Shown: in pieces, positions 1 through 5,532 of the stretch | Position numbering within the stretch: the stretch's first letter is position 1 | Layout of the letters: each line of letters opens with the position of its first letter | Assembly: GCA_021852245.1 (NCBI GenBank) | Contig: JAJZNY010000052.1 | Location: 1-5,532 of the forward strand | Direction: 5' to 3' | Source: Planctomycetota bacterium | Lineage (GTDB): Bacteria > Planctomycetota > Phycisphaerae > WQYP01 | DNA length: 5,532 nucleotides | Position numbers and translations under genes: made by a program | Notes under the pieces: generated by a model | The model's input: the letters and a program-made list of their open reading frames with translations, nothing else | What the model was told of the DNA's origin: nothing | The model's database searches: none

Positions 1-926
1 ATTTCACGGATAATGCCCAGACGTTGGCAGAAATGGCCCGCGTGCATCTGCGCAATCGCTTTAATCAGGCCGACATGGGCGTCAGCGGAGTGAATTTTGC
101 CGTCGCCGAGACCGGATCGATTGTTGTGTGCTGCAATGAGGGAAACGCCCGCATGTGCGTCTCCCGGCCGCGAATTCACGTTGCGCTGATGGGGATGGAA
201 AAATTAATTCCCTCGATGGATGACCTGCCGGTATTTTTGAAATTACTTGCGCGTTCCGCATCAGGGCAATCATTGACCCAATACAGCAGCATCGTAAGCG
301 GCAGCCGCCGTACTGGGGAACTGGACGGGCCCGAAGAATTTCACCTGATCATCATGGACAATGGTCGGTCTCGAATTTTGGCCGGTCAATATCGCGACAC
401 GCTGCGATGTATTCGTTGCGGCGCATGTCTTAATTCCTGTCCCATTTATCGAAAAGTGGGCGGTCGGACCTATGGCAGCGTCTACCCGGGGCCCATCGGT
501 GCCTTGCTGACGCCGCTTTTCAATGGATTGGAACAGCACAAACATCTTCCGCATGCGTCCAGTCTTTGCGGGGCGTGCTTTGACGCCTGTCCAGTGAAAA
601 TTAATATTCCCGAATTTCTGATCAAGCTGCGCGGAGATCAGGTCAAAGCGCACATTACACCTTGGGCGGAACGGGTCATTTTCAAACTCTGGACGATTGG
701 CCTCCGTTTCGGTTGGACCTATCGCCTGAGTCAGTTCGCCCAGCGGATCGGTATGCGTCTGCTCATGGATAAACAGGGATGGATCAAACGTCTGCCGCCG
801 CCCGTCAATGGATGGACCCAGCAACGCGATTTCCCCGCACCGGCGAAAGAGGATTTTCGTACCGTTTATAAGCGTTATCGTCAGGAGCAGCAGCGCGACA
901 CATCGCAGACCAACGAAAAGAAGTGA
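1..926 (+). CDS. lutB: L-lactate utilization iron-sulfur protein LutB, 5'-truncated by the window edge
   Basis: This is the C-terminal 307 residues of LutB (family length about 470), the iron-sulfur subunit of the cytoplasmic LutABC complex that oxidises L-lactate to pyruvate. The frame is open to the left edge (first full codon at base 3), so the TTG at 24 and ATG at 33 are internal. The visible N-terminal part ends the LUD domain, with NFAVAETGSIV at 93-125. Next come two ferredoxin-type cysteine groups: CIRCGACLNSCP (bases 408-443) and CGACFDACP (567-593). Four plus three cysteines is the usual LutB pattern for two [4Fe-4S] clusters. Between them lies the conserved YGSVYPGPIGALLTPL. The C-terminus has the family's PPPVNGW...FPAPAKEDFR segment. 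The stop is TGA at 924-926, and lutC begins 36 bases later on the same strand, so the two are probably co-transcribed, with lutA expected upstream. No key residue is missing in the visible part. The identity is secure by motif; the lactate substrate is inferred from the family. Confidence 0.93.
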   Translation, partial: FTDNAQTLAEMARVHLRNRFNQADMGVSGVNFAVAETGSIVVCCNEGNARMCVSRPRIHVALMGMEKLIPSMDDLPVFLKLLARSASGQSLTQYSSIVSGSRRTGELDGPEEFHLIIMDNGRSRILAGQYRDTLRCIRCGACLNSCPIYRKVGGRTYGSVYPGPIGALLTPLFNGLEQHKHLPHASSLCGACFDACPVKINIPEFLIKLRGDQVKAHITPWAERVIFKLWTIGLRFGWTYRLSQFAQRIGMRLLMDKQGWIKRLPPPVNGWTQQRDFPAPAKEDFRTVYKRYRQEQQRDTSQTNEKK

Positions 927-962
927 CCTGAGACCTTTCATTACCCGGAGCATCGGCGATTC

Positions 963-1679
963 ATGACCTCAGAGATTAAAACCAGCGAACTGGATAACGA
1001 TCAGGTGCGTCGCAAGGCGTTTCTGGCCAATGTCCGCAAGGCTCTCGGGCATGATCCCGAGAAGCCGTCTCCGAAACCTGATTCCCGCCCGCAGCGACTG
1101 GATCGTCTGCTTCGTCAGGTTGAAATTGACAGTCCGCAATTGGTCAGTCGTTGGATGGAAAAGGCCCGCTCCAACGGCATGACAGTGGTTCAGGCTGACG
1201 TCCAATCAGCCGCAGATTCGGTGATTGATTATCTCAGGCAGCAACAGGTGCGTTCCGTGATGATCAACTTTTCCACCAATCCCGCTCCGTCATTGGAGTC
1301 ATGCCTGGCGCAGGCGGGGTTTGAATTGCATCATTGGGGCGATACCGACTGCGTGGAAAAAGCTTTTCAATGTGATGCAAGCGTCACCGATTGTCGGTGC
1401 GCCATGGCGGACAGCGGCGGGTTTCTCGTCTGGTGTGATTCAGGTTTCGGGCGGTCGACGACTTTGACGACGGCCGTCCATGTTGTATTGTTACCGGAAG
1501 ATCTGATTATGGCGGATCTGATCGACGCGATCCCCCGCATGGCCGCGGATAATCATGGAGCCATTCCGTCATATGCGGTGGTCATCAACGGCCCAAGTAA
1601 AACCAGCGATATTGAGATGAAGCTGGTAACCGGGGTGCATGGGCCCAAATATGTGTGTGCCGTCGTTATGAAACGGTGA
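963..1679 (+). CDS. lutC: L-lactate utilization protein LutC (LUD domain)
   Basis: This 238-residue protein matches the third subunit of the LutABC lactate-oxidising complex (LUD/YkgG family, usually about 210-240 residues), which carries no classical iron-sulfur motif. The N-terminal 60 residues are charged and probably helical (RRKAFLANVRKALGH at 16-30). The LUD core follows, with ADSGGFLVW at 149-157 in place of the commoner AETGTLVL. The family's C-terminal signature is GPSKTSDIEMKLVTGVHGP at 210-228. The ATG at 963 is preceded by GGAG at 947-950, a rather long 12-base spacing, and no better start is visible. The protein is cysteine-rich for this family (114, 130, 137, 144, 146, 158, 232), with a C-x6-C-x-C group at 137-146 just before the signature. 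Whether that binds metal is unknown. Its position 36 bases after lutB supports a shared operon and function. The family is certain; the exact role depends on the complex. Confidence 0.92.
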   Translation: MTSEIKTSELDNDQVRRKAFLANVRKALGHDPEKPSPKPDSRPQRLDRLLRQVEIDSPQLVSRWMEKARSNGMTVVQADVQSAADSVIDYLRQQQVRSVMINFSTNPAPSLESCLAQAGFELHHWGDTDCVEKAFQCDASVTDCRCAMADSGGFLVWCDSGFGRSTTLTTAVHVVLLPEDLIMADLIDAIPRMAADNHGAIPSYAVVINGPSKTSDIEMKLVTGVHGPKYVCAVVMKR

Positions 1680-1715
1680 CGCCGCCGTAATGTACTCTCA
1701 TGGTGATGTCAATCG

Positions 1716-1767
1716 CCGGCGAAAACGGTTTCAGCCGGATGATATGTAACCGAATCCGTATTTCGGT
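1716..1767 (+). promoter_or_regulatory. Two tandem small hairpins in the lutC-aldehyde dehydrogenase gap
   Basis: The 114-base gap 1680-1793 holds two inverted repeats. The first has arms CCGGCGAAA (1716-1724) and TTTCaGCCGG (1729-1738): nine pairs with one bulged A around a four-base ACGG loop. The second has arms ACCGAA (1749-1754) and TTCGGT (1762-1767) around a seven-base loop, followed after four bases by TTTT at 1772-1775. Neither has the long T-run of a strong terminator. They could reduce read-through, stabilise an mRNA end or affect translation of the next gene, or be chance. No known riboswitch was recognised and no convincing -35/-10 pair was found in the gap. Confidence 0.35.
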
Positions 1768-1779
1768 GTGCTTTTACGC

Positions 1780-1785
1780 GGAGGT
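1780..1785 (+). promoter_or_regulatory. Shine-Dalgarno site of the aldehyde dehydrogenase gene
   Basis: GGAGGT lies eight bases before the ATG at 1794, a near-perfect ribosome binding site. It fixes that start and suggests efficient translation compared with lutC, whose site is weaker. Confidence 0.8.
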
Positions 1786-1793
1786 ACCTGATT

Positions 1794-3272
1794 ATGGCAG
1801 AAACACTTCGTCCCAACGTGGCCCAATTTATCAAAGGCCCGCTTCAGCACTACATCAACGGCCAATGGCGGCCGAGTAAAGATGGTGCTGTGGATGACGT
1901 CATTGATCCGTCAACGGGTAAACCGATCTGCAAAGTTGCGATGGGAGGGGCCGATGAAATTGACGCAGCCGTGGCAGCGGCACACGGAGCGTTTCACTCC
2001 TGGGCGTCCAAAACGCCAAATGAACGGAGTGTGATGCTGCATCGTCTCGCGGATTCGCTTGAGAAGCATGCAGCCGACTTGGCCCAACTGGAGTCCCTGG
2101 ACGTCGGCAAAGCAATCGTCAACAGTGAAGGTTTTGATATTCCCTTTGGTGTGGAAGGAACCCGTTATTTTGCTGATCTGGCCGTCCGAGCTCTGTATGA
2201 TATCCCGCTGGGAATCAAGAATATCGAGGCGCGGGTGCATCGGGTTCCCTACGGTGTCTGCGGGTTCATTTTTCCATGGAACTTTCCCTATGATCTGTTG
2301 ATCTGGGGTGTGATGCCGGCCTTGGCTGCGGGGAACACTGTCGTGGTGAAACCCTCAGAGGTCACGCCGCTGACAACTCTTTATGTCTGTAAATTGGCCT
2401 CGGAAGTGGGCATACCTCCCGGTGTCATCAACGTGGTAGTCGGCACCGGTGCAAAGGCCGGCAGCCCATTGACGGCTCATCCACTCGTCAAGCGTATGTC
2501 GTTTACCGGTTCACCGGGTGTCGGCAGGATCATCGGGGAAGTATGCGGCAAAAATCTCAAGCCCTGCAAATTGGAACTGGGCGGCAAAGGTGCGGCCGTG
2601 ATTTTCGACGATGTGGATGTCAACACCACCGCCGAGAAACTGGCCGCAGCCATTACGCTCAATACCGGTCAGGTTTGCTGCACGGCCACACGTTGGATCA
2701 TCCATGAAAAGATCTACGATGATCTGGTCTCCAAAACCAAGGAAAAGCTCAAAGCGATACGGGTTGGTCCGGCTCTGGATCGAAACACGCAAATGGGACC
2801 GCTGGTCAGCCGTGTGCAACTTGACCGCGTCACCCATTACATCGAGAACGGCACCAAACAGGGTGCGACATTACTTCTGGAGCCGCAGACCTTGAAGGTG
2901 ACCGGGCATGAGGGCGGTTTTTACGTCACACCGAGTCTGCTTGCCGGGCCGAGCGACAACATATGCTGCCGCGAGGAAATCTTCGGCCCGACCGCCTACG
3001 TGCTGAAATTTAAGGATGAGGAAAGTGCGGTTAAAGAGGTCAACAGTCTTTCCTACGGCTTGGCCAATAGTGTTTGGAGCAGCGATCTCAAGCGAGCCCA
3101 TCGAGTCGCCGAACGAATGGTGGCCGGAAATAGCTGGATCAACGCCCATAATGTATTCGCGTATGGGCTGCCCTATGGCGGTGTGAATCTCAGCGGAATG
3201 GGCGGAGGCGTCAACAGCCCCGAAACATTCAACGACTATTTGCGATCGCAGACCATCGCCCGACCGCTGTAA
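1794..3272 (+). CDS. NAD(P)-dependent aldehyde dehydrogenase, substrate unknown
   Basis: This 492-residue protein is a full-length member of the ALDH superfamily (about 480-500 residues), oxidising an aldehyde to a carboxylate in the cytoplasm. All catalytic elements are present: PWNFP with Asn163, the cofactor-binding VVVKPSE with Lys186, the Rossmann-type SFTGSPGVG at 236-244, the general base Glu261 in ELGGKG, and the nucleophile Cys295 in GQVCC followed by a second cysteine. EEIFGP (394-399) carries the cofactor-binding glutamate. The C-terminus has the usual YGLANSVW and PYGGVNLSG blocks. The overall look is closest to the betaine-aldehyde/ALDH2/ALDH9 group, as a class impression only. 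A second Cys pair at 391-392 directly precedes EEIFGP, where other residues are more common. The gene follows lutC by 114 bases on the same strand and ends in a strong terminator, so it may share the lut transcript. Lactaldehyde to lactate would fit the context but is inference; betaine aldehyde or aminoaldehydes are alternatives. Confidence 0.92.
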   Translation: MAETLRPNVAQFIKGPLQHYINGQWRPSKDGAVDDVIDPSTGKPICKVAMGGADEIDAAVAAAHGAFHSWASKTPNERSVMLHRLADSLEKHAADLAQLESLDVGKAIVNSEGFDIPFGVEGTRYFADLAVRALYDIPLGIKNIEARVHRVPYGVCGFIFPWNFPYDLLIWGVMPALAAGNTVVVKPSEVTPLTTLYVCKLASEVGIPPGVINVVVGTGAKAGSPLTAHPLVKRMSFTGSPGVGRIIGEVCGKNLKPCKLELGGKGAAVIFDDVDVNTTAEKLAAAITLNTGQVCCTATRWIIHEKIYDDLVSKTKEKLKAIRVGPALDRNTQMGPLVSRVQLDRVTHYIENGTKQGATLLLEPQTLKVTGHEGGFYVTPSLLAGPSDNICCREEIFGPTAYVLKFKDEESAVKEVNSLSYGLANSVWSSDLKRAHRVAERMVAGNSWINAHNVFAYGLPYGGVNLSGMGGGVNSPETFNDYLRSQTIARPL

Positions 3273-3303
3273 TCGTTTGGCTTAAGCTGCCGTCAAAGAA
3301 ATG

Positions 3304-3336
3304 AAGCGTGCACTTTCCCGGTGCACGCTTTTTTTT
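3304..3336 (+). terminator. Rho-independent terminator after the aldehyde dehydrogenase gene
   Basis: A perfect ten-base-pair stem, AAGCGTGCAC (3304-3313) with GTGCACGCTT (3321-3330), encloses a seven-base loop. The T-run covers 3329-3336. It lies 31 bases after the dehydrogenase stop. Read on the minus strand, the same hairpin is followed by a moderately T-rich stretch (CATTTCTTTG), so it may also stop transcripts of the converging gene that ends at 3397. The rest of the 124-base gap 3273-3396 shows nothing else I can support. Confidence 0.92.
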
Positions 3337-3396
3337 GCCGCACTAAGTCGGATTGGGTGATGCTGAAACCTGCGCCCACCCGTCCGTAATCTTATT

Positions 3397-4416
3397 TCAC
3401 GATCCCGTATCATCGCCGTTATCTTCACCACCCGGCAATTCGGCGGGGGTAAAATCTGCAGCGCTCCCCGGTATCACTTGCAATTTCTGAGTATGGGCCA
3501 TCAGGAATTCAATTTGCGGCTTCGGCGGGTTATCGCTGATGGCGCGGCGGAGCGTCTTTTCCGCCCAGTTTACATACGTGCGGCGCGAAACATGCGTAAT
3601 AATTAATAGCTCATTCTCCAGCTGGGGCAGAGCTTCAATCAAATCCTGCACATGTAGGTGCTTGCCTACAGTCGCCCGTCGCCGATGGTTGGGATCGAAA
3701 AACGTGCATTCGCTGATGAGCACCCGCGCGTGTCGGACATCAGGATGGAATAGAGTCTCAGGAAGTGTCGTATCACCGGTGTACGAAACCAATGGGATAT
3801 CGAGGGTATAAGTGATCTTCTCGCCGCGAGCCTTCATATCCCGCAGCACGTGACCGGGTAACTGCTGCGCTGCGAGTTCAGGCTTGAGTTTTTCGCGGCG
3901 GTCGATAAGCGTGTATCCAAGTGACGGGACGGTATGGCAAGTGGGGAACGCCCGGACGATCAATCCTTTGCGCAATTCAAACTCTTCGCCGCTCGACATC
4001 GGAATCAGGCGGTGTGCGATCGCTTTACCTTCCAAGCGACCGAAAGCCTCAATCATTGCCGTGACCGCATCCGCGATTGGGCGTGGACATATGACCGTGC
4101 CCGGGCACATTCCTTGAAAAAAGCGTTGCGAAAGGTAGTACGCCAATCCGCCGGAATGATCCATATGACCGTGGGTCAGCAAACAGAAATCGCTGGTCAG
4201 CACCGGGCGGGGACATTTACCGATATCGAAAACGACATTGAGTTCCGGTATCTGCACGGCGGTTTCTTCGCCCGCCACGCTGTAACCCAGAATATGGAAG
4301 TAGGGGGTCTTGATGCAGGCCAGCGGCGGCAGCAGGGGTACTCCCCCTTTATCGTTGCCGCCGGTCAAATTTCGCGGGGCCTTTGGATTCTCAGAGTCAG
4401 TTTCGTCGGCCACCAT
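3397..4416 (-). CDS. Metallo-beta-lactamase-fold hydrolase of the tRNase Z/ElaC type (plant short-form-like)
   Basis: This 339-residue zinc hydrolase (start 4416) resembles short tRNase Z, the endonuclease that trims tRNA 3' ends, and as I recall it looks especially like the short plant enzyme TRZ1. Seen in order: FDIGKCPRP (64-72), zinc motif THGHMDHSGG (His82, His84, Asp86, His87), CHTVPSLGY with His161, YTGDTT with Asp215, ECTFF with Glu236, HLHVQDL with His253/His255, and HVSRR with His275. The full metal and relay set therefore looks intact. The stretch between His161 and Asp215, where bacterial RNase Z carries its glycine/proline-rich tRNA-binding arm, is short and lacks the clear arm motif. 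The first 35 residues and last 15 are charged, probably disordered tails. An earlier in-frame ATG at 4479 would add 21 residues, but it has no ribosome binding site, while 4416 has GAGGA ten bases upstream. The gene converges with the dehydrogenase gene and diverges from speA. Function may be tRNA processing or another hydrolysis. Confidence 0.85.
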   Translation of the reverse strand: MVADETDSENPKAPRNLTGGNDKGGVPLLPPLACIKTPYFHILGYSVAGEETAVQIPELNVVFDIGKCPRPVLTSDFCLLTHGHMDHSGGLAYYLSQRFFQGMCPGTVICPRPIADAVTAMIEAFGRLEGKAIAHRLIPMSSGEEFELRKGLIVRAFPTCHTVPSLGYTLIDRREKLKPELAAQQLPGHVLRDMKARGEKITYTLDIPLVSYTGDTTLPETLFHPDVRHARVLISECTFFDPNHRRRATVGKHLHVQDLIEALPQLENELLIITHVSRRTYVNWAEKTLRRAISDNPPKPQIEFLMAHTQKLQVIPGSAADFTPAELPGGEDNGDDTGS

Positions 4417-4426
4417 AGTGGGTTTA

Positions 4427-4431
4427 TCCTC
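4427..4431 (-). promoter_or_regulatory. Shine-Dalgarno site deciding the start of the metallo-beta-lactamase gene
   Basis: On the minus strand GAGGA lies ten bases before the ATG at 4416-4414. The other in-frame ATGs (4479, 4446, 4437) have no comparable purine-rich site, which favours the shorter protein. The conserved fold begins well downstream of all of these starts, so fold content does not decide between them. Confidence 0.5.
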
Positions 4432-4485
4432 ATTCATAGACAGCATTACACCGCTTTCGAGGCTCGCTGTCGATACCATCGATTT

Positions 4486-4503
4486 CGATCCATGGTGGGA
4501 TCG
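4486..4503. promoter_or_regulatory. Operator-like 18-base inverted repeat in the divergent region
   Basis: CGATCC (4486-4491) and GGATCG (4498-4503) form perfect six-base arms around a six-base spacer. An overlapping small dyad, ATCGA-TT-TCGAT, covers 4478-4489. They lie between the divergent genes, upstream of the preferred start at 4416. They could be a repressor site or chance; no regulator family is suggested by the sequence. Confidence 0.25.
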
Positions 4504-4661
4504 CGGGGACTAAATCGAGAACTCCGCGCGGTGACGCCGTAGGATCATCATCTCAAAGAGCAGGAAAATTTCGCTATCCCTTGTTAATTTTGTTGAAAGC
4601 AGTTGCAATAGCGGAGTTGTAAAATTGAGGTGCACTGGTTCTCACGTGGAGAGTATACGCA
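4504..4661. other. Remaining divergent intergenic region before speA
   Basis: This stretch has no supportable gene and becomes A/T-rich at 4560-4625, as promoter regions often do. The best forward promoter guess is TTGTTA (4581-4586), 17 bases, then TGCAAT (4604-4609), which is only a weak match at -10. TAAAAT at 4620-4625 is a better -10 box but has no well-spaced -35. No convincing minus-strand promoter was found. Confidence 0.3.
4648..4653 (+). promoter_or_regulatory. Shine-Dalgarno site of speA
   Basis: GGAGAG lies eight bases before the ATG at 4662. A second in-frame ATG at 4671 would be 17 bases away, too far, so 4662 is the preferred start. Confidence 0.7.
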
Positions 4662-5532
4662 ATGGGTCTTATGGAAGTCAGAAATCCGACGGCCGCCTGG
4701 AAAATTCAGGATTCAGCGGAAACCTATGGGATCGAACATTGGGGTAAAAATTACTTCACGATTAACGCGGACGGTAACGTAGCGATTCATCCGGAAAAAG
4801 ATCCGAATCGATCCATTGATCTCAAAAGACTCATCGATCAACTTCAACTGCGCGGCATTCAGCTGCCGGTACTCATACGCCTGAGTGATATTCTGAGGCA
4901 TCGTCTTTTTGAGATGCACACTGCGTTCCAGAATGCCATTTCTGAAAACGGGTATGGTGGCAAATATGCGTGTGTATATCCGATCAAAGTCAATCAGCAG
5001 CGGCATGTTGTGGAGGAAATCCTCAATATCGGCACGCAATATGGGTGGGGGTTGGAAGCGGGCAGCAAGCCGGAATTGCTGGTGGTACTCGCACTGACCA
5101 ACGGACGCGACACTCCGATCATCTGCAACGGATTCAAGGACGATGAATTCTGCGAAATGGTCGTCCTCGCCCAGAAACTGGGAAAAAATATCATTCCGGT
5201 GGTTGAAAAATTTACCGAACTCGAACTGCTCATCAAATACGGCCAGAAACACGGTGTGCGGCCGAAGATGGGCATTCGTGTGAAACTCTCGGCCCGTGGC
5301 AGCGGTCGGTGGGAGTCATCGGGGGGCGTGCGAAGCAAATTCGGCCTTTTTGTCGCGGAGATTATCAAGGCATTGGAATATCTCAAGGAACGCGACATGC
5401 AGGATTGCCTGAAACTGCTTCATTTTCATCTCGGCAGTCAGATTACGAACATTCGCACCGTCAAAAACGCACTCAATGAAGCCGCCCGGGTTTATGCAGA
5501 ATTGGTGCGGGCCGGCGCCGGTATGGAATACA
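4662..5532 (+). CDS. speA: Biosynthetic arginine decarboxylase SpeA, 3'-truncated by the window edge
   Basis: The first 290 residues of SpeA (family about 630-660) are visible; the frame is open to the right edge with no stop. SpeA is a PLP enzyme (fold III, alanine-racemase-like barrel) that decarboxylates L-arginine to agmatine, the first step of the agmatine route to putrescine and spermidine. Residues 10-45 carry the SpeA-type start (AAWKIQDSAETYGIEHWG, then YFTINADG). The PLP Schiff-base lysine is Lys109 in VYPIKVNQ. Further conserved blocks are GLEAGSKPELL (130-140), ICNGFKD (154-160), RGSGRWESSGG (212-222) with SKFGL (225-229), and HFHLGSQ (254-260). Compared with E. coli SpeA, the N-terminus is about 20 residues shorter before the shared block. 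The start is set by GGAGAG eight bases upstream. The gene is divergent from the metallo-beta-lactamase gene and probably has its own promoter. No damage is seen. The decarboxylase identity is strong; the C-terminal half cannot be checked here. Confidence 0.95.
   Translation, partial: MGLMEVRNPTAAWKIQDSAETYGIEHWGKNYFTINADGNVAIHPEKDPNRSIDLKRLIDQLQLRGIQLPVLIRLSDILRHRLFEMHTAFQNAISENGYGGKYACVYPIKVNQQRHVVEEILNIGTQYGWGLEAGSKPELLVVLALTNGRDTPIICNGFKDDEFCEMVVLAQKLGKNIIPVVEKFTELELLIKYGQKHGVRPKMGIRVKLSARGSGRWESSGGVRSKFGLFVAEIIKALEYLKERDMQDCLKLLHFHLGSQITNIRTVKNALNEAARVYAELVRAGAGMEY

Noticed and set aside
24..35. TTG at 24 or ATG at 33 as a true start of a short LutB-like protein
   Set aside because: The frame stays open to the window edge with family-like sequence, and the LUD domain would be cut in the middle, so the gene continues upstream.
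270..953. Long minus-strand open frame opposite lutB (227 codons)
   Set aside because: It lies antisense to a well-conserved gene, its product matches no family I recognise, and no ribosome binding site was evident.
1680..1793. Riboswitch before the aldehyde dehydrogenase gene
   Set aside because: The hairpins are short and match no riboswitch core that I know.
3934..4542. Plus-strand open frame of 202 codons opposite the metallo-beta-lactamase gene
   Set aside because: The minus-strand frame has a full set of zinc-hydrolase motifs; this frame's product is arginine/histidine-rich without recognisable domains.
4581..4625. Confident sigma-70 promoter for speA
   Set aside because: Candidate -35 boxes (TTGTTA, TTGAAA) and the best -10 (TAAAAT) are not correctly spaced with each other; only a weak pair remains, so it is not listed as a promoter.
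4713..5252. Minus-strand open frame of 179 codons opposite speA
   Set aside because: The plus strand encodes a clear SpeA with the PLP lysine and other conserved blocks; the antisense frame is a shadow.

Overview
The window is an ordinary-looking piece of bacterial chromosome: two partial genes at the edges, three complete genes between them, little intergenic space, and no mobile element, tRNA, rRNA or CRISPR array that I can see. Base composition looks moderate, a little over half G+C by eye and not computed. The organism is most likely a Gram-negative-type bacterium, and I lean towards Planctomycetota. That rests on the combination of a LutB/LutC pair, a SpeA-type arginine decarboxylase and a metallo-beta-lactamase protein that resembles short plant tRNase Z. 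It is an impression from remembered protein similarity, not a proven assignment.

Left part (1-3272, all + strand): the 3' part of lutB (iron-sulfur subunit of the L-lactate oxidising complex), complete lutC, and after a 114-base gap with two small hairpins, a complete NAD(P)-type aldehyde dehydrogenase with a strong Shine-Dalgarno site. LutA is expected upstream, outside the window. The three genes read like a catabolic unit. LutABC converts L-lactate to pyruvate, and an aldehyde dehydrogenase beside it could feed lactate in from lactaldehyde (for example from fucose or rhamnose), though its substrate cannot be read from sequence. A clear Rho-independent terminator (3304-3336) closes the unit.

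Right part: a complete minus-strand gene (3397-4416, or up to 4479 with a less likely start) encodes a zinc-dependent metallo-beta-lactamase-fold hydrolase of the tRNase Z/ElaC type. It converges on the aldehyde dehydrogenase gene and faces away from speA. A roughly 245-base divergent region (4417-4661) holds an 18-base dyad, a Shine-Dalgarno site for speA and no convincing promoter. The last gene, speA (biosynthetic arginine decarboxylase, first step of agmatine/polyamine synthesis), starts at 4662 and runs off the right end after 290 codons.

I found no new multi-gene system. The points most worth a second look are the plant-like tRNase Z relative with a shortened substrate-arm region, the lutBC-aldehyde dehydrogenase association, and the paired hairpins between lutC and the dehydrogenase gene.
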